From: an uncultured Bacteroidota bacterium
GTDB taxonomy: Bacteria; Bacteroidota; Bacteroidia; Flavobacteriales; Flavobacteriaceae
Length of the DNA: 64,000 bases
Assembly: GCA_902525795.1 (NCBI GenBank)
Contig: CABZIT010000003.1
Span: 1 to 64,000, forward strand
Reading direction: 5' to 3'
Positions 35,492-44,843 of this stretch are shown one piece after another. The translations under genes were made by a program, and so were the position numbers. How positions within the stretch are numbered: the first letter of the stretch is position 1; the number at the start of each line of letters is the position of its first letter. The notes under the pieces are model-generated. The model was not told the origin of the DNA and did not search any database. It saw nothing but the letters and a program-made list of their open reading frames with translations.

Positions 35492-36346
35492 TTAGTTGGA
35501 TAGACTTTGCATTTCCTTTTCAATCATATCATAAAATTGATCAATTTTAGGCATAATTATAATCCTAGTACGTCTGTTTATTGATCTATTTTCAGCTGTA
35601 TCGTTATCTACCAAAGGGTCAAAGTAACTTCTACCAGCAGCTATTAATCTAGTAGGATTTACATCAAGATCTTTGAGGACACGAACGATAGATGTAGCTC
35701 TTTTTACACTCAAGTCCCAATTATCCAATAATACGCCTCCAGCTTTGTAAGTTAAATTATCAGTGTGTCCTTCTACCATACATTCAAAATCAGGTTTACC
35801 GTTAACTACAGTTGCAACTTTACCCAATATTTCTTTGGCTCTATCAGAAACTACGTAGCTTCCAGATTTAAATAATAATTTATCTGAAAGAGAAATGAAA
35901 ACTACTGCCTTATCAACATTAACCTCAATATCAGGGTCATTTATACCTATTTCTTTTTTCAAGCTTGTAACAATAGCAAAAGTAACACTGTCTTTTCTGT
36001 TTAAAGCGTCTTGAATCCTTGTAATTTTAAGATCTTTTTCTTTAATACTTTCTAAGGTTTTTTCTAAATTTTCAGCACCTTTTGCGGTTAGCTCCAAATA
36101 ATCTTGACTTTGAACAAATAATTGATCATTTCTCCTCTTCAAGTCTGATAATTGTTCCCTGTATGCTTCAGAAAGCGCTTCTGCAGTAGATTTCTCCTCT
36201 AAACAAGAATTAAGTTTAACAGTAGCTGTGTTTAATAAATCTTGAGTTTTCTTGTGTCTATTTTCAAGAGAAGTATATTCTTTTTTACTTACACATGAAG
36301 ACATTACAAATAAAGTTACTAAGGTTAAAAAAAATGTGTTTTTCAT
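35492..36346 (-). CDS. OmpA-family outer-membrane lipoprotein
   Basis: A 284-residue lipoprotein that should tether the outer membrane to peptidoglycan. The start chosen (ATG, 36344-36346) gives the signal MKNTFFLTLVTLFVMSSC with the lipobox Cys at 18; longer in-frame starts would overlap the upstream glycosyltransferase. A coiled coil at about 25-110 (KEYTSLENRHKKTQ... KEKDLKITRIQDAL) leads to the C-terminal OmpA domain with EGHTDN, NWDLSVKRATSIVR and NRSINRRTRI, the peptidoglycan-binding residues. It lies 70 bases after the glycosyltransferase. Confidence 0.92.
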   Translation of the reverse strand: MKNTFFLTLVTLFVMSSCVSKKEYTSLENRHKKTQDLLNTATVKLNSCLEEKSTAEALSEAYREQLSDLKRRNDQLFVQSQDYLELTAKGAENLEKTLESIKEKDLKITRIQDALNRKDSVTFAIVTSLKKEIGINDPDIEVNVDKAVVFISLSDKLLFKSGSYVVSDRAKEILGKVATVVNGKPDFECMVEGHTDNLTYKAGGVLLDNWDLSVKRATSIVRVLKDLDVNPTRLIAAGRSYFDPLVDNDTAENRSINRRTRIIIMPKIDQFYDMIEKEMQSLSN

Positions 36347-36416
36347 TTTAAAATATTTGTTGTTAATTATGGAATATAAAATTAGAAAAAAAAGGAAACT
36401 TGTACCAGATAAATTT

Positions 36417-37394
36417 TTAGCTTTTGTGAAATAGATATTCACAAATAACAGATCTTGTTTTATAATGAATTATTTGCCTTTTATTTCTTCGTCTATATTT
36501 AATTAACAGGTTAATATGTTTATAAAACGAAAAATATGCCCTTATTATTGCAGTAAAATGACTTATCCCTTTTGTGAATAATAAATAAATAGCAGTAATT
36601 GCATCTATAAAATGTTTTTCAAAAAGGAGTAAAAATAAATTATGTTTAGAGTTTTTGGTGATAGTAAAAAGCATATTTCTATAATTCAAATATGTTTTGT
36701 TAGGATTATTGCTATCTAATGTTCCGGCGTTGACGTGATAAATGGTTGAATTAGGATTAAAACTTATTTTGAAGCCCTTATTTTGTAACCTCCAACAGAA
36801 ATCAATTTCCTCATAATGAGACCAAAACATTTCATCAAAACCACCAAACTTTTTAAATATATTATTTCTTACAAAAAAACAGGCTCCACATGCCCAAAAA
36901 ATTTTTTTTATTTTGTTGTATTGATCATTGTCTTTCTCAATTTTATTATAAACCCTACCATCACAATATGCGTAGCCATACCTATCTAAAAACCCTCCTG
37001 ATGCACCTGCATAATCAAAATAATCTTTTTTATTATAGTTTTTCATTTTAGGTTGAATTACCACAGTTTCTTTTTCATTTTTAAATTGTATCATAATTTC
37101 CTCAGTCCATTTTTCAGTTACTTCAACATCATTATTTAAAAGACATAAAACATCATCATTAATTTTTTTTAATCCAATGTTATATCCTTTGGCATAGCCA
37201 AAGTTCTTATCCAGTTCAATTATTTTGACCCTTTTAAAATTAGATCTAATAAATTTAACAGATCCGTCGGATGATCCATTATCAATTAAATATATATTAT
37301 ATTTTTTGGGAGTAAACTTAATAACAGACGGTAAAAATTCCTTGATTAATTTTATACCATTATAATTTAAAATAACTACAGCTAAACTTTTCAT
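36417..37394 (-). CDS. Family 2 glycosyltransferase (rhamnosyltransferase-like)
   Basis: GT-A fold enzyme of 325 residues, probably for surface polysaccharide or lipopolysaccharide. Motifs: VVILNYNG, DNGSSDGS, FGYAKGYNIGL, LLNNDVEV (DxD equivalent), WACGACFFVRN, and the FWSHYEEIDFCWRLQNKG catalytic-base region. The C-terminus contains one hydrophobic stretch (FIDAITAIYLLFTKG). The start overlaps the HsdR_N-like gene stop by 4 bases, so the two are cotranscribed. Donor sugar not determinable. Confidence 0.87.
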   Translation of the reverse strand: MKSLAVVILNYNGIKLIKEFLPSVIKFTPKKYNIYLIDNGSSDGSVKFIRSNFKRVKIIELDKNFGYAKGYNIGLKKINDDVLCLLNNDVEVTEKWTEEIMIQFKNEKETVVIQPKMKNYNKKDYFDYAGASGGFLDRYGYAYCDGRVYNKIEKDNDQYNKIKKIFWACGACFFVRNNIFKKFGGFDEMFWSHYEEIDFCWRLQNKGFKISFNPNSTIYHVNAGTLDSNNPNKTYLNYRNMLFTITKNSKHNLFLLLFEKHFIDAITAIYLLFTKGISHFTAIIRAYFSFYKHINLLIKYRRRNKRQIIHYKTRSVICEYLFHKS

Positions 37395-37831
37395 ATTAGG
37401 GGAAAATTAGCTAAGAATTTAATATTATTCCTATCTTCATTGATCTTGCAATAATAGTGATTTATTCCATTAGTAACCATTTGGTATTTAGATTTTAAAA
37501 TTTTGTTATAAATCAAAATTTGATCAAAGGTTTTTTGGTTGATTTTTATATTTGGGGCCTTGCACTCAACTAACAGGTTAATATTTCCTTCACTGCTGTA
37601 TGAAACTATATCAAATCTTTTTTTTAATCCATTAAATTCAATTTCTTTTTCAATTGCAATTGAAAATCTACTTATTTTTTTTTCTTCAATTAAAAATCGG
37701 ACACAATTTTGTCTTACCCATTCTTCTGAGGTGAGTTCAATATATTTTTTTCTTATTAAATCAAAAATAAATCTTTTTTGACCATCTTTTTTTAATCGAA
37801 ATTCATAATTTGGAAAATTCAATTTTATCAT
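37391..37831 (-). CDS. Orphan PD-(D/E)XK protein, type I restriction HsdR N-terminal-like
   Basis: A small 146-residue protein that matches the nuclease-like N-terminal domain of HsdR: RFDIVSY (Asp), then VECKAP (Glu-x-Lys), and QILIYNKIL, which fits the QxxxY motif of type I nucleases. The active-site residues are thus present. No HsdM, HsdS or helicase domain is in the window, so it is not a restriction system. In flavobacteria this gene is usually found beside holA, as here (divergent, 9 bases apart), which suggests a housekeeping DNA role, but none is established. Confidence 0.75.
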   Translation of the reverse strand: MIKLNFPNYEFRLKKDGQKRFIFDLIRKKYIELTSEEWVRQNCVRFLIEEKKISRFSIAIEKEIEFNGLKKRFDIVSYSSEGNINLLVECKAPNIKINQKTFDQILIYNKILKSKYQMVTNGINHYYCKINEDRNNIKFLANFPLI

Positions 37832-37840
37832 ATATAAGAA

Positions 37841-38848
37841 GTGAACACAATTAGTGAAATAAAAAACGATGTTAAGTTAAAAAATTTTTCCCCAGTATAT
37901 TTATTAATGGGTGAAGAAGAGTTTTTTATTGACCAAATAACAGAATTGTTTGTGAATAATATTTTAACTAAAAACGAAAAGGAATTCAATTTAAATATTT
38001 TATACGGAAAGGATACAAATATTGATGCTGTTGTTTCAATTTGTAAAAAATATCCATTAATGTCTGATTATCAATTAGTAATAATTAAAGAAGCTCAGGA
38101 TTTAGGCAATACAATTGAAAATTTATCAAATTATTTGAAAAATCCCCTTTCCTCAACAATTTTGGTTATTAATTATAAGCATAAATTCATTGATAAAAGA
38201 AAATCGATTTTTAAACTTATTCAAAAATCGGGAAAAGTATTTGAATCTAAATTTCTATATGATAATCGGGTTCAAAAATGGATTTACGACAGATTTATAA
38301 ACAACAGTTTTACAATTGATCAAAAATCAGTATCTCTAATGAATGAACATTTGGGTAATAGGCTAAATAATATAAATAATGAGATTCTAAAATTATTGGA
38401 GATAAAAAAAGAATCAAAAACAATAACAATTAATGATATTCAAAAGTATATAGGTATTTCAAAAGACTTTAACAATTTTGAATTTAGAAAATCAATTGGA
38501 AGTTTGAATTTCAAAAAAGCATATTTAATTGCAGATTATTTTTCAAAAAACCCTAAATCAAATCCTTTGGTAGTAACCATAACCCTCTTATTTGATTATT
38601 TCTGTAAGCTTATGGTTTATCAAGTTAATTCTGATTTAAATCCCAAAACACTATCATCAAAAATTGGAATTAATCCCTTTTTTTTAAATGAGTTTGCTTC
38701 AGCAGGTAAAAATTATAGTATAAAAAAAATAGTCAAAGTAATTTCTGTAATTAGAGAGTTTGATATGTATTCAAAGGGGGTAAAAGTTAAGAAAGTTTCA
38801 CCAAAGCTTTTACAAGAGCTTATTGCAAGAATTGCCAGTATTCATTAA
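37841..38848 (+). CDS. holA: DNA polymerase III subunit delta
   Basis: Clamp-loader subunit that opens the sliding clamp. 335 residues. VYLLMGEEEFFIDQI at the start, VVSICKKYPLMSDYQLVIIKEAQD in the AAA+ like domain, and the C-terminal collar domain. No functional P-loop is expected in this subunit. The start is GTG at 37841, 9 bases from the divergent HsdR_N-like start. Its TAA shares the bases TTAA with the stop of the convergent E1 gene. Confidence 0.9.
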   Translation: MNTISEIKNDVKLKNFSPVYLLMGEEEFFIDQITELFVNNILTKNEKEFNLNILYGKDTNIDAVVSICKKYPLMSDYQLVIIKEAQDLGNTIENLSNYLKNPLSSTILVINYKHKFIDKRKSIFKLIQKSGKVFESKFLYDNRVQKWIYDRFINNSFTIDQKSVSLMNEHLGNRLNNINNEILKLLEIKKESKTITINDIQKYIGISKDFNNFEFRKSIGSLNFKKAYLIADYFSKNPKSNPLVVTITLLFDYFCKLMVYQVNSDLNPKTLSSKIGINPFFLNEFASAGKNYSIKKIVKVISVIREFDMYSKGVKVKKVSPKLLQELIARIASIH

Positions 38849-41241
38849 ATTGGAAAATCGGCAGGATTTGTATCGTTCATAACTTTATAAATAAAGTCAA
38901 AAATATCATCAACTGAAGGTTTGGAAAAGTAGTCCCCATCGGTTCCATATGCTGTTCTGTGATTTTTTCCTGTCAAGGAGTAGGGTTTGTTATCCAAATA
39001 CTCAAATACTTCTTGTTCATTTATTAGTTTATCAAGAATATATGCGCTTGCACTACCAGAATAATCTTCATCAATAATTAGTAATCTATTTGTTTTTTGA
39101 ATACTCTTTTTAATATCATGAGCTACGTCAAAAGGAATTAGTGATTGACAATCTATTACCTCACATGTAATTCCGTGTTGTTTAAGCTCGTTACATGCTT
39201 TTTCAACTAAATTTAAGGTTGAGCCGTAGGAAACAACAGTGATGTCATCTCCAAACATTATGGTCTCTGTTTTCCCAACAGGTGTATTAAACTCTCCTAA
39301 ATTAGTTGGTAATTTTTCTTTCATCCTATATCCGTTTAAACACTCAATCACTATTGCGGGTTGATCACCACTTAAAAGCGTGTTGTAAAAACCTGCAGCT
39401 TTTGTCATATTTCTAGGAACTAGTAAATAAACTCCTCTAATTAAATTTATAATACCACCCATAGGCGATCCAGCATGCCACATGCCCTCTAATCTATGTC
39501 CCCTTGTTCTGATTATTAATGGACACTTTTGTTTTCCTCTTGTTCTGTAATGAAGAGTTGCTAAATCATCACTTATAATTTGTAATGAGTATAATAAGTA
39601 ATCAAGGTATTGAATTTCCGCTATTGGTCTCAAACCTCTTAATGCTAATCCTATTCCTTGACCAATTATTGTTGCTTCCCTAATTCCAGTATCAAAAACT
39701 CTTATTTCACCATATTTTTTTTGTAAACCTTCTAATCCTTGATTTACTCCACCTATTTTACCAGAATCTTGACCAAATATCAACACATTTTTATATTTAG
39801 TTAAAATTTGGTCAAAATTATCTCTCAAAATTATCCTACCATCAACAACCTGCTGCTGTTCAGTTTCATATTTAGGTTCAATGTAATTGACATTTACAGG
39901 ATTCATTACTGATTCACTATACAAGTGAGAGCTGTAATCAATTTGATAATTTTTTCTAAGATTAACAATCCAATTATTTAGCTTTTTATAATTTTCAAAA
40001 TCAGTTTTAAGCAATTCTCTCTTAATTTGATATGCAGAATTAAATAAATCTTTTTTATGTGGATACTTAAGTTCCTTTAAATCATTTATTATATTAGAGT
40101 AGACTTCTTTATTTTTTGCATCATTTAGAATATTTTCTAATGACTTTATATCATCAATTGTTTTTTTTACTGATTCGAATTTAGCTTCATCACTAGCTGT
40201 TTTCACTTCATTTTTTGCATCAATTTCAAGTTGACTAATCTGCCTTTCATTAACAATTTTATTTGCTAAGATCCATTCACGAAATTTTGATAAGCAGTCA
40301 TATTTATTTTCCCATGCAAGTCTCTTTTCTGATTTATATCTTTCATGGGAGCCTGATGTTGAATGACCCAGAGGTTGTGTTAATTCTTTTACATGAATGA
40401 TAATAGGAATACCGGATTCTCTACAAATTTTTTCGGCTTTATCGTATGTCTTCATTAGCTCAACATAATCCCATCCCTTTACCGAAAAAATTTCGAAACC
40501 ATTACTTTTCTTATCTCTTTTAAAACCCTTAAGAACTTCAGAAATATTACCTTTTGTTGTCTGGTATTTAGAAGAAACAGAAATCCCGTAATTATCATCC
40601 CAAATACTTAATATAATAGGAATCTCCATTACCCCAGCAGCATTTACGGTTTCAAAAAATAACCCTTCACTAGTAGCTGCATCTCCAATAGTTCCCCATA
40701 CTATTTCATTACCATTATCAGAAAACTTTTCTGCACCAGGAATTTCCACATTTTTATATATTCTAGATGCTTGAGCTAATCCAAGTAATCTTGGCATTTG
40801 ACTTGCTGTAGGCGATAGATCTGCACTGGAATTATACTGATTTACTAAGTTTTTCCAATTATAATTAGAATCAAGACTATGAGTGGCAAATGAGCTCCCC
40901 ATTTGTCTTCCTGCACTCATTGGATCGTAGTCAATGTCTGTATGTGCATATAAACCTGCAAAAAATTGTTTAGGGGTAACTTCATCAAGAGAAAACATAA
41001 AGGTCTGATCTCTGTAATATCCAGATCTAAAATCACCTTTTTTAAAATACTTAGCCATTGCTAACTGAGGCAATTCTTTACCATCACCAAAAATACCAAA
41101 ACTTGCTTTTCCTGTTAAAACTTCTTTACGACCAATTATACTACATTCTCTACTTACATAAGCAAATTTATAATCTCTCAGAATCTCTTTTTTGAACTCG
41201 TCTACTGAAATATTTTTTTTGTATTTGGTTGAAATTATCAA
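38845..41241 (-). CDS. Fused 2-oxoacid dehydrogenase E1 (alpha and beta in one chain)
   Basis: Thiamine-diphosphate-dependent E1 of 798 residues, decarboxylating a 2-oxoacid and acylating the E2 lipoyl group. The alpha half has MSAGRQMG, the TPP-binding GDAATSEG...WDDNYGIS, and HSTSGSHERYKS. After a helical linker (about 330-450), the beta half starts near 465 (VVDGRIILRDNFDQIL) and has FGQDSGKIGG, GLALRGLRPIAEIQYLDYLLY and a C-terminal transketolase domain (VVSYGSTL). By similarity it is closest to the branched-chain type, though the substrate is not proven. The start is TTG at 41241: a -7 box lies 17 bases upstream and no ATG is near. E2 and E3 are not in the window. Confidence 0.9.
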   Translation of the reverse strand: MIISTKYKKNISVDEFKKEILRDYKFAYVSRECSIIGRKEVLTGKASFGIFGDGKELPQLAMAKYFKKGDFRSGYYRDQTFMFSLDEVTPKQFFAGLYAHTDIDYDPMSAGRQMGSSFATHSLDSNYNWKNLVNQYNSSADLSPTASQMPRLLGLAQASRIYKNVEIPGAEKFSDNGNEIVWGTIGDAATSEGLFFETVNAAGVMEIPIILSIWDDNYGISVSSKYQTTKGNISEVLKGFKRDKKSNGFEIFSVKGWDYVELMKTYDKAEKICRESGIPIIIHVKELTQPLGHSTSGSHERYKSEKRLAWENKYDCLSKFREWILANKIVNERQISQLEIDAKNEVKTASDEAKFESVKKTIDDIKSLENILNDAKNKEVYSNIINDLKELKYPHKKDLFNSAYQIKRELLKTDFENYKKLNNWIVNLRKNYQIDYSSHLYSESVMNPVNVNYIEPKYETEQQQVVDGRIILRDNFDQILTKYKNVLIFGQDSGKIGGVNQGLEGLQKKYGEIRVFDTGIREATIIGQGIGLALRGLRPIAEIQYLDYLLYSLQIISDDLATLHYRTRGKQKCPLIIRTRGHRLEGMWHAGSPMGGIINLIRGVYLLVPRNMTKAAGFYNTLLSGDQPAIVIECLNGYRMKEKLPTNLGEFNTPVGKTETIMFGDDITVVSYGSTLNLVEKACNELKQHGITCEVIDCQSLIPFDVAHDIKKSIQKTNRLLIIDEDYSGSASAYILDKLINEQEVFEYLDNKPYSLTGKNHRTAYGTDGDYFSKPSVDDIFDFIYKVMNDTNPADFPI

Positions 41242-41258
41242 ATCTTAATTGAAAAGAA

Positions 41259-41266
41259 CAAATTTA
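41259..41266 (-). promoter_or_regulatory. -7 box (TAAATTTG, minus strand) for the E1 gene
   Basis: Exact TAnnTTTG match 17 bases upstream of the TTG start at 41241; it supports that start. Confidence 0.5.
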
Positions 41267-41318
41267 CTTAATAGTTACTGTTTTTGCAATATTATTAATT
41301 TGTCGACTACTATAAAAA

Positions 41319-42005
41319 CTAGAAATTAGGAGAGAAGTTTTCTTTGTTATGAAATGAATTTAAAATATTTAACACTTCATCAACGGAATCAGTCAAGTGA
41401 AACAAATCTAAATCTTTTTTACCAATATTATTATTTTTCTTTAATAAGACATCTTTAATCCAATCAAAAAGTCCTGACCAAAAATCAGATCCCACAAGTA
41501 TTATTGGAAATCTTTCAGATTTGTGTGTTTGAATTAACGTAATCGCTTCAAAAAATTCATCGAGTGTCCCGAATCCCCCAGGCATTACAACAAAACCCTG
41601 TGCATATTTAACAAACATAACTTTTCTGACAAAGAAATAGTCAAAATTAAGTTTCTTGTCACTATCAATGAATTTATTGTCTGTATGTTCAAAAGGAAGG
41701 TCAATACATAGTCCCACGGACTTACCTTTTTCGTTTTTTGCGCCTTTGTTAGCTGCTTCCATTATACCAAAACCACCTCCAGTAATAATGCCATAACCGT
41801 TCTTTACAATTTTTGATGAAATTTCTTCAGCAAGTTTATAATATTTGTCGCTTGGGTCAGTTCTAGCGGATCCAAAAATTGAAATACAAGGTCCTATAGC
41901 ACTCAGCTTCTCATATCCTTCAACAAATTCTCCCATAATTTTAAAAATTGACCAGGAATCATTTGTTTTAGTTTCATTCCATTTTTTATCGTAATTTTTA
42001 TCCAT
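41319..42005 (-). CDS. LOG family protein (Rossmann fold nucleotide hydrolase)
   Basis: A 228-residue protein of the lysine-decarboxylase-like LOG family, which releases cytokinin bases or hydrolyses nucleoside monophosphates to base and ribose 5-phosphate. The signature is complete: GGGFGIMEAANKGA and PGGFGTLDEFFE, with the conserved Arg in FFVRKVMF. The stop-to-start distance to uvrA upstream is only 4 bases, so it is probably in the uvrA operon. Confidence 0.88.
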   Translation of the reverse strand: MDKNYDKKWNETKTNDSWSIFKIMGEFVEGYEKLSAIGPCISIFGSARTDPSDKYYKLAEEISSKIVKNGYGIITGGGFGIMEAANKGAKNEKGKSVGLCIDLPFEHTDNKFIDSDKKLNFDYFFVRKVMFVKYAQGFVVMPGGFGTLDEFFEAITLIQTHKSERFPIILVGSDFWSGLFDWIKDVLLKKNNNIGKKDLDLFHLTDSVDEVLNILNSFHNKENFSPNF

Positions 42006-42009
42006 AACC

Positions 42010-44838
42010 TCATAAATTTAGTTCTTTTTTTAAGAAATTAGAGGTTAAATTATTTTTTAGTTTAATGAAATTGTCAATATATCCTTCAAATAATAAATTC
42101 CCTCCATTCTCTCCACCTTCTGGACCAAGATCTATCACATAGTCAGCTTTTTTAATAATATCAAGATTATGTTCTATTATTAATACCGTATTTCCTTTAT
42201 TTATTAAATAGTTAATAACTTCGAGTAAAACTCTAATATCCTCAAAGTGTAGTCCAGTTGTTGGTTCATCTAAGATATATAATGTATTTCCTGTATCTCT
42301 CTTGCTAAGCTCTGTCGCAAGCTTTATTCTTTGTGCCTCACCGCCAGATAGGTTTGTACTTTGTTGACCTAGGGTTAAATACCCAAGTCCAACATTTTCA
42401 ATTGTTTTTAATTTTCTGTGAATTTTAGGAACATGATTAAAAAAGTTGACAGCCTCTGTGATTTCCATTTCTAAAACATCGTTAATTGATTTTCCTTTAT
42501 ATTTTATTTCTAGAGTCTCACGATTGAATCTTTTTTTCATACAGCTTTCACATTCAACAGAAACATTTGGTAAAAAATTCATTTCTAATATTTTTAATCC
42601 TGCCCCTTTACATTCTTCACACCTTCCACCAGGAACATTAAAGCTGAATCTTCCTGGCTTGTATCCTCTGATCACTGATTCATTTAATTTAGAATACAAT
42701 GATCTTATTTCATCAAAAACTCCGGTATAAGTGGCAGGGTTACTCCTTGGGGTTCTTCCAATTGGTGATTGATTAATTGTTATAACTTTATCGATTGTTT
42801 CCCAACCAGATATTTTCTTAAAGGGTAAAAATTTTCTTTCTGTTTTGTAAACTAAATTATGAATTGAAGGAGAAATAGTCTCATTAATTAATGTAGATTT
42901 TCCACTTCCAGAAACACCGGTTATAACCGTCAAACAATTGAGTGGGAATTTTACAGAAATATCTTTTAAATTATTTCCATTACAACCATGAATTGATAGG
43001 AAATTACCATTTCCTTTTCTAGGATTTTTAGTTTTTTTTATTTCTAATTCGTGATTTAAATATTTTGCAGTTAACGATTTAGATTTTTTAAGATTTTTTA
43101 AATTTCCAGAAAAGATAATTTTGCCACCATTTTTTCCAGCACCTGGTCCAATATCAATAATATGATCAGACTGTATTATTATCTCTTTATCATGTTCAAC
43201 AACAATGACAGAATTTCCAATTTCCTTAAGTTTTTTTAAAGAGTTAATAAGTTTTTGATTGTCGCTTTGATGAAGTCCAATGCTAGGTTCATCTAAAATA
43301 TATAAAACTTCTGTAAGTTGTGATCCAATTTGTGATGCTAATCGAATTCTCTGACTCTCACCACCAGATAATGATTTAGATGTTCGGTTTAGTTTTAAGT
43401 AGCCTAAACCAACATTGTTTAGAAACGAGCATCGATCACTAATTTCTTTAATAATTTCTTTAGCAATAATTTTTTTTCTTGGCACTAAGCTTTTCTCAAT
43501 ATTTTTTATCCATTTATATAGGTCTTTAATTTCCATTTCAACTACATCATTAATATTTTTATTTCCTATTCTAAAGTATAATGACTCTTTTTTAAGTCTG
43601 GAACCTGAACAATCATTACATATATCTTCTTTTAAAAAATTATTTGCCCATCTCTTGAGCCTGACGGAATCATTGGAATTATATTGATCCTCAATATAAT
43701 TGCAAATTCCTTCAAAGCTAATTGAGTAATCAATATTTACACCTATAAAATTATTAGGTATGACGATTTTATCTTTCATCCCATATAAAATTGTATTAAG
43801 AGATTTAGTTGGGATATTTTTAATTGGATCATCCATTGAAAACTTAAGTTTTTTAGAAATTAAATTTATTTGTTTATAAACCCATGATTTTTTGTTTGAT
43901 ACTATTGAAATACCTCCATTATTGATTGATTTGTTTTTGTCTGGAATTATTTTATTAATATCAACTGATTTATTAAATCCAATCCCCTTGCATTTTTTAC
44001 ATGAACCCCTTGGAGAGTTAAAAGAAAAGTTATTTGGCTCAGGAACTTCATAGGAAATGCCTGAATCTTCACACATCAAGTTTAAACTAAAATATTTTGC
44101 TTCTTCATTTTCAATATCAATGATTAAAATTGATTTATTTCCATGGAATAAACATGTTTCTACGCTTGATTTAAGTCTTTTTGACTGATTTTTATCATTT
44201 AACAGATGAAGTTTGTCAATTACAATTTCAATATCATGATTTTTATATCTTTCTAAAGATGTGTTATTATTAATATCCATGATTTTTCCATCAATTCTAC
44301 ATTGTGTATATCCTTTTTTAATAGTTTGCTGAAAAAGTTCTTGATAATTTCCTTTTCTCGATTTTACTACAGGAGCTAATAATATTATTTTCTTCTGATC
44401 AAAGGTTTTTTTAATAAAATCAACTAATGACTCTAAATTGTAGCTAACCATTTTCTTATCAGTAATATAACTATAAGCATCAGAGCATCTTGAAAATAAT
44501 AAACGTAGAAAATCATATATCTCAGTTGTTGTTCCTACTGTAGATCTGGGTGATTTATTGACTGTTTTTTGTTCAATTGATATTACGGGTGATAAACCAG
44601 TAATTTTATCTACGTCAGGTCTATCCAATTTTGATAGGAATTGTCTAGCATAGGCTGAAAAAGTTTCAACATACCTACGCTGACCCTCAGCATAGATAGT
44701 ATCAAATGCTAAGGATGATTTTCCGCTCCCCGAAAGTCCTGTTATAACAACTAAATTATTTCTTGGAATGGTAACAGAAACATTTTTCAAGTTGTTTGAA
44801 TTAGCTGAATATATTGAGATAGTATCTTTGTTTTTCAT
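42010..44838 (-). CDS. uvrA: Excinuclease ABC subunit A
   Basis: DNA damage-recognition ATPase of nucleotide excision repair, 942 residues. Two ABC modules: Walker A GLSGSGKSS and GVSGSGKST, signatures LSGGESQRI and LSGGEAQRI, Walker B LYILDEPSIGLH and LYILDEPTTGLH. The second zinc site CEECKGAG...CESC is intact. The first has CKKC on one side but only a single Cys (MCEDSG) on the other; a reduced first zinc finger is, I believe, common in Bacteroidota. ATG at 44838 is preferred; an in-frame TTG at 44847 overlaps the ggt stop. It lies downstream of ggt. Confidence 0.96.
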   Translation of the reverse strand: MKNKDTISIYSANSNNLKNVSVTIPRNNLVVITGLSGSGKSSLAFDTIYAEGQRRYVETFSAYARQFLSKLDRPDVDKITGLSPVISIEQKTVNKSPRSTVGTTTEIYDFLRLLFSRCSDAYSYITDKKMVSYNLESLVDFIKKTFDQKKIILLAPVVKSRKGNYQELFQQTIKKGYTQCRIDGKIMDINNNTSLERYKNHDIEIVIDKLHLLNDKNQSKRLKSSVETCLFHGNKSILIIDIENEEAKYFSLNLMCEDSGISYEVPEPNNFSFNSPRGSCKKCKGIGFNKSVDINKIIPDKNKSINNGGISIVSNKKSWVYKQINLISKKLKFSMDDPIKNIPTKSLNTILYGMKDKIVIPNNFIGVNIDYSISFEGICNYIEDQYNSNDSVRLKRWANNFLKEDICNDCSGSRLKKESLYFRIGNKNINDVVEMEIKDLYKWIKNIEKSLVPRKKIIAKEIIKEISDRCSFLNNVGLGYLKLNRTSKSLSGGESQRIRLASQIGSQLTEVLYILDEPSIGLHQSDNQKLINSLKKLKEIGNSVIVVEHDKEIIIQSDHIIDIGPGAGKNGGKIIFSGNLKNLKKSKSLTAKYLNHELEIKKTKNPRKGNGNFLSIHGCNGNNLKDISVKFPLNCLTVITGVSGSGKSTLINETISPSIHNLVYKTERKFLPFKKISGWETIDKVITINQSPIGRTPRSNPATYTGVFDEIRSLYSKLNESVIRGYKPGRFSFNVPGGRCEECKGAGLKILEMNFLPNVSVECESCMKKRFNRETLEIKYKGKSINDVLEMEITEAVNFFNHVPKIHRKLKTIENVGLGYLTLGQQSTNLSGGEAQRIKLATELSKRDTGNTLYILDEPTTGLHFEDIRVLLEVINYLINKGNTVLIIEHNLDIIKKADYVIDLGPEGGENGGNLLFEGYIDNFIKLKNNLTSNFLKKELNL

Positions 44839-44843
44839 TTTAC

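Noticed and set aside
36347-36442. Longer N-terminus of the OmpA lipoprotein
   Set aside because: It would overlap the upstream glycosyltransferase gene and hide the lipoprotein signal that starts at 36346.
37391-37831. Remnant of a type I restriction-modification system
   Set aside because: No HsdM, HsdS or helicase parts are nearby, the small protein is intact, and its place by holA is usual in flavobacteria.
42010-44838. UvrA inactivated by loss of a zinc cysteine
   Set aside because: Only the first zinc site is reduced, all ATPase motifs are intact, and a reduced first finger seems common in Bacteroidota.
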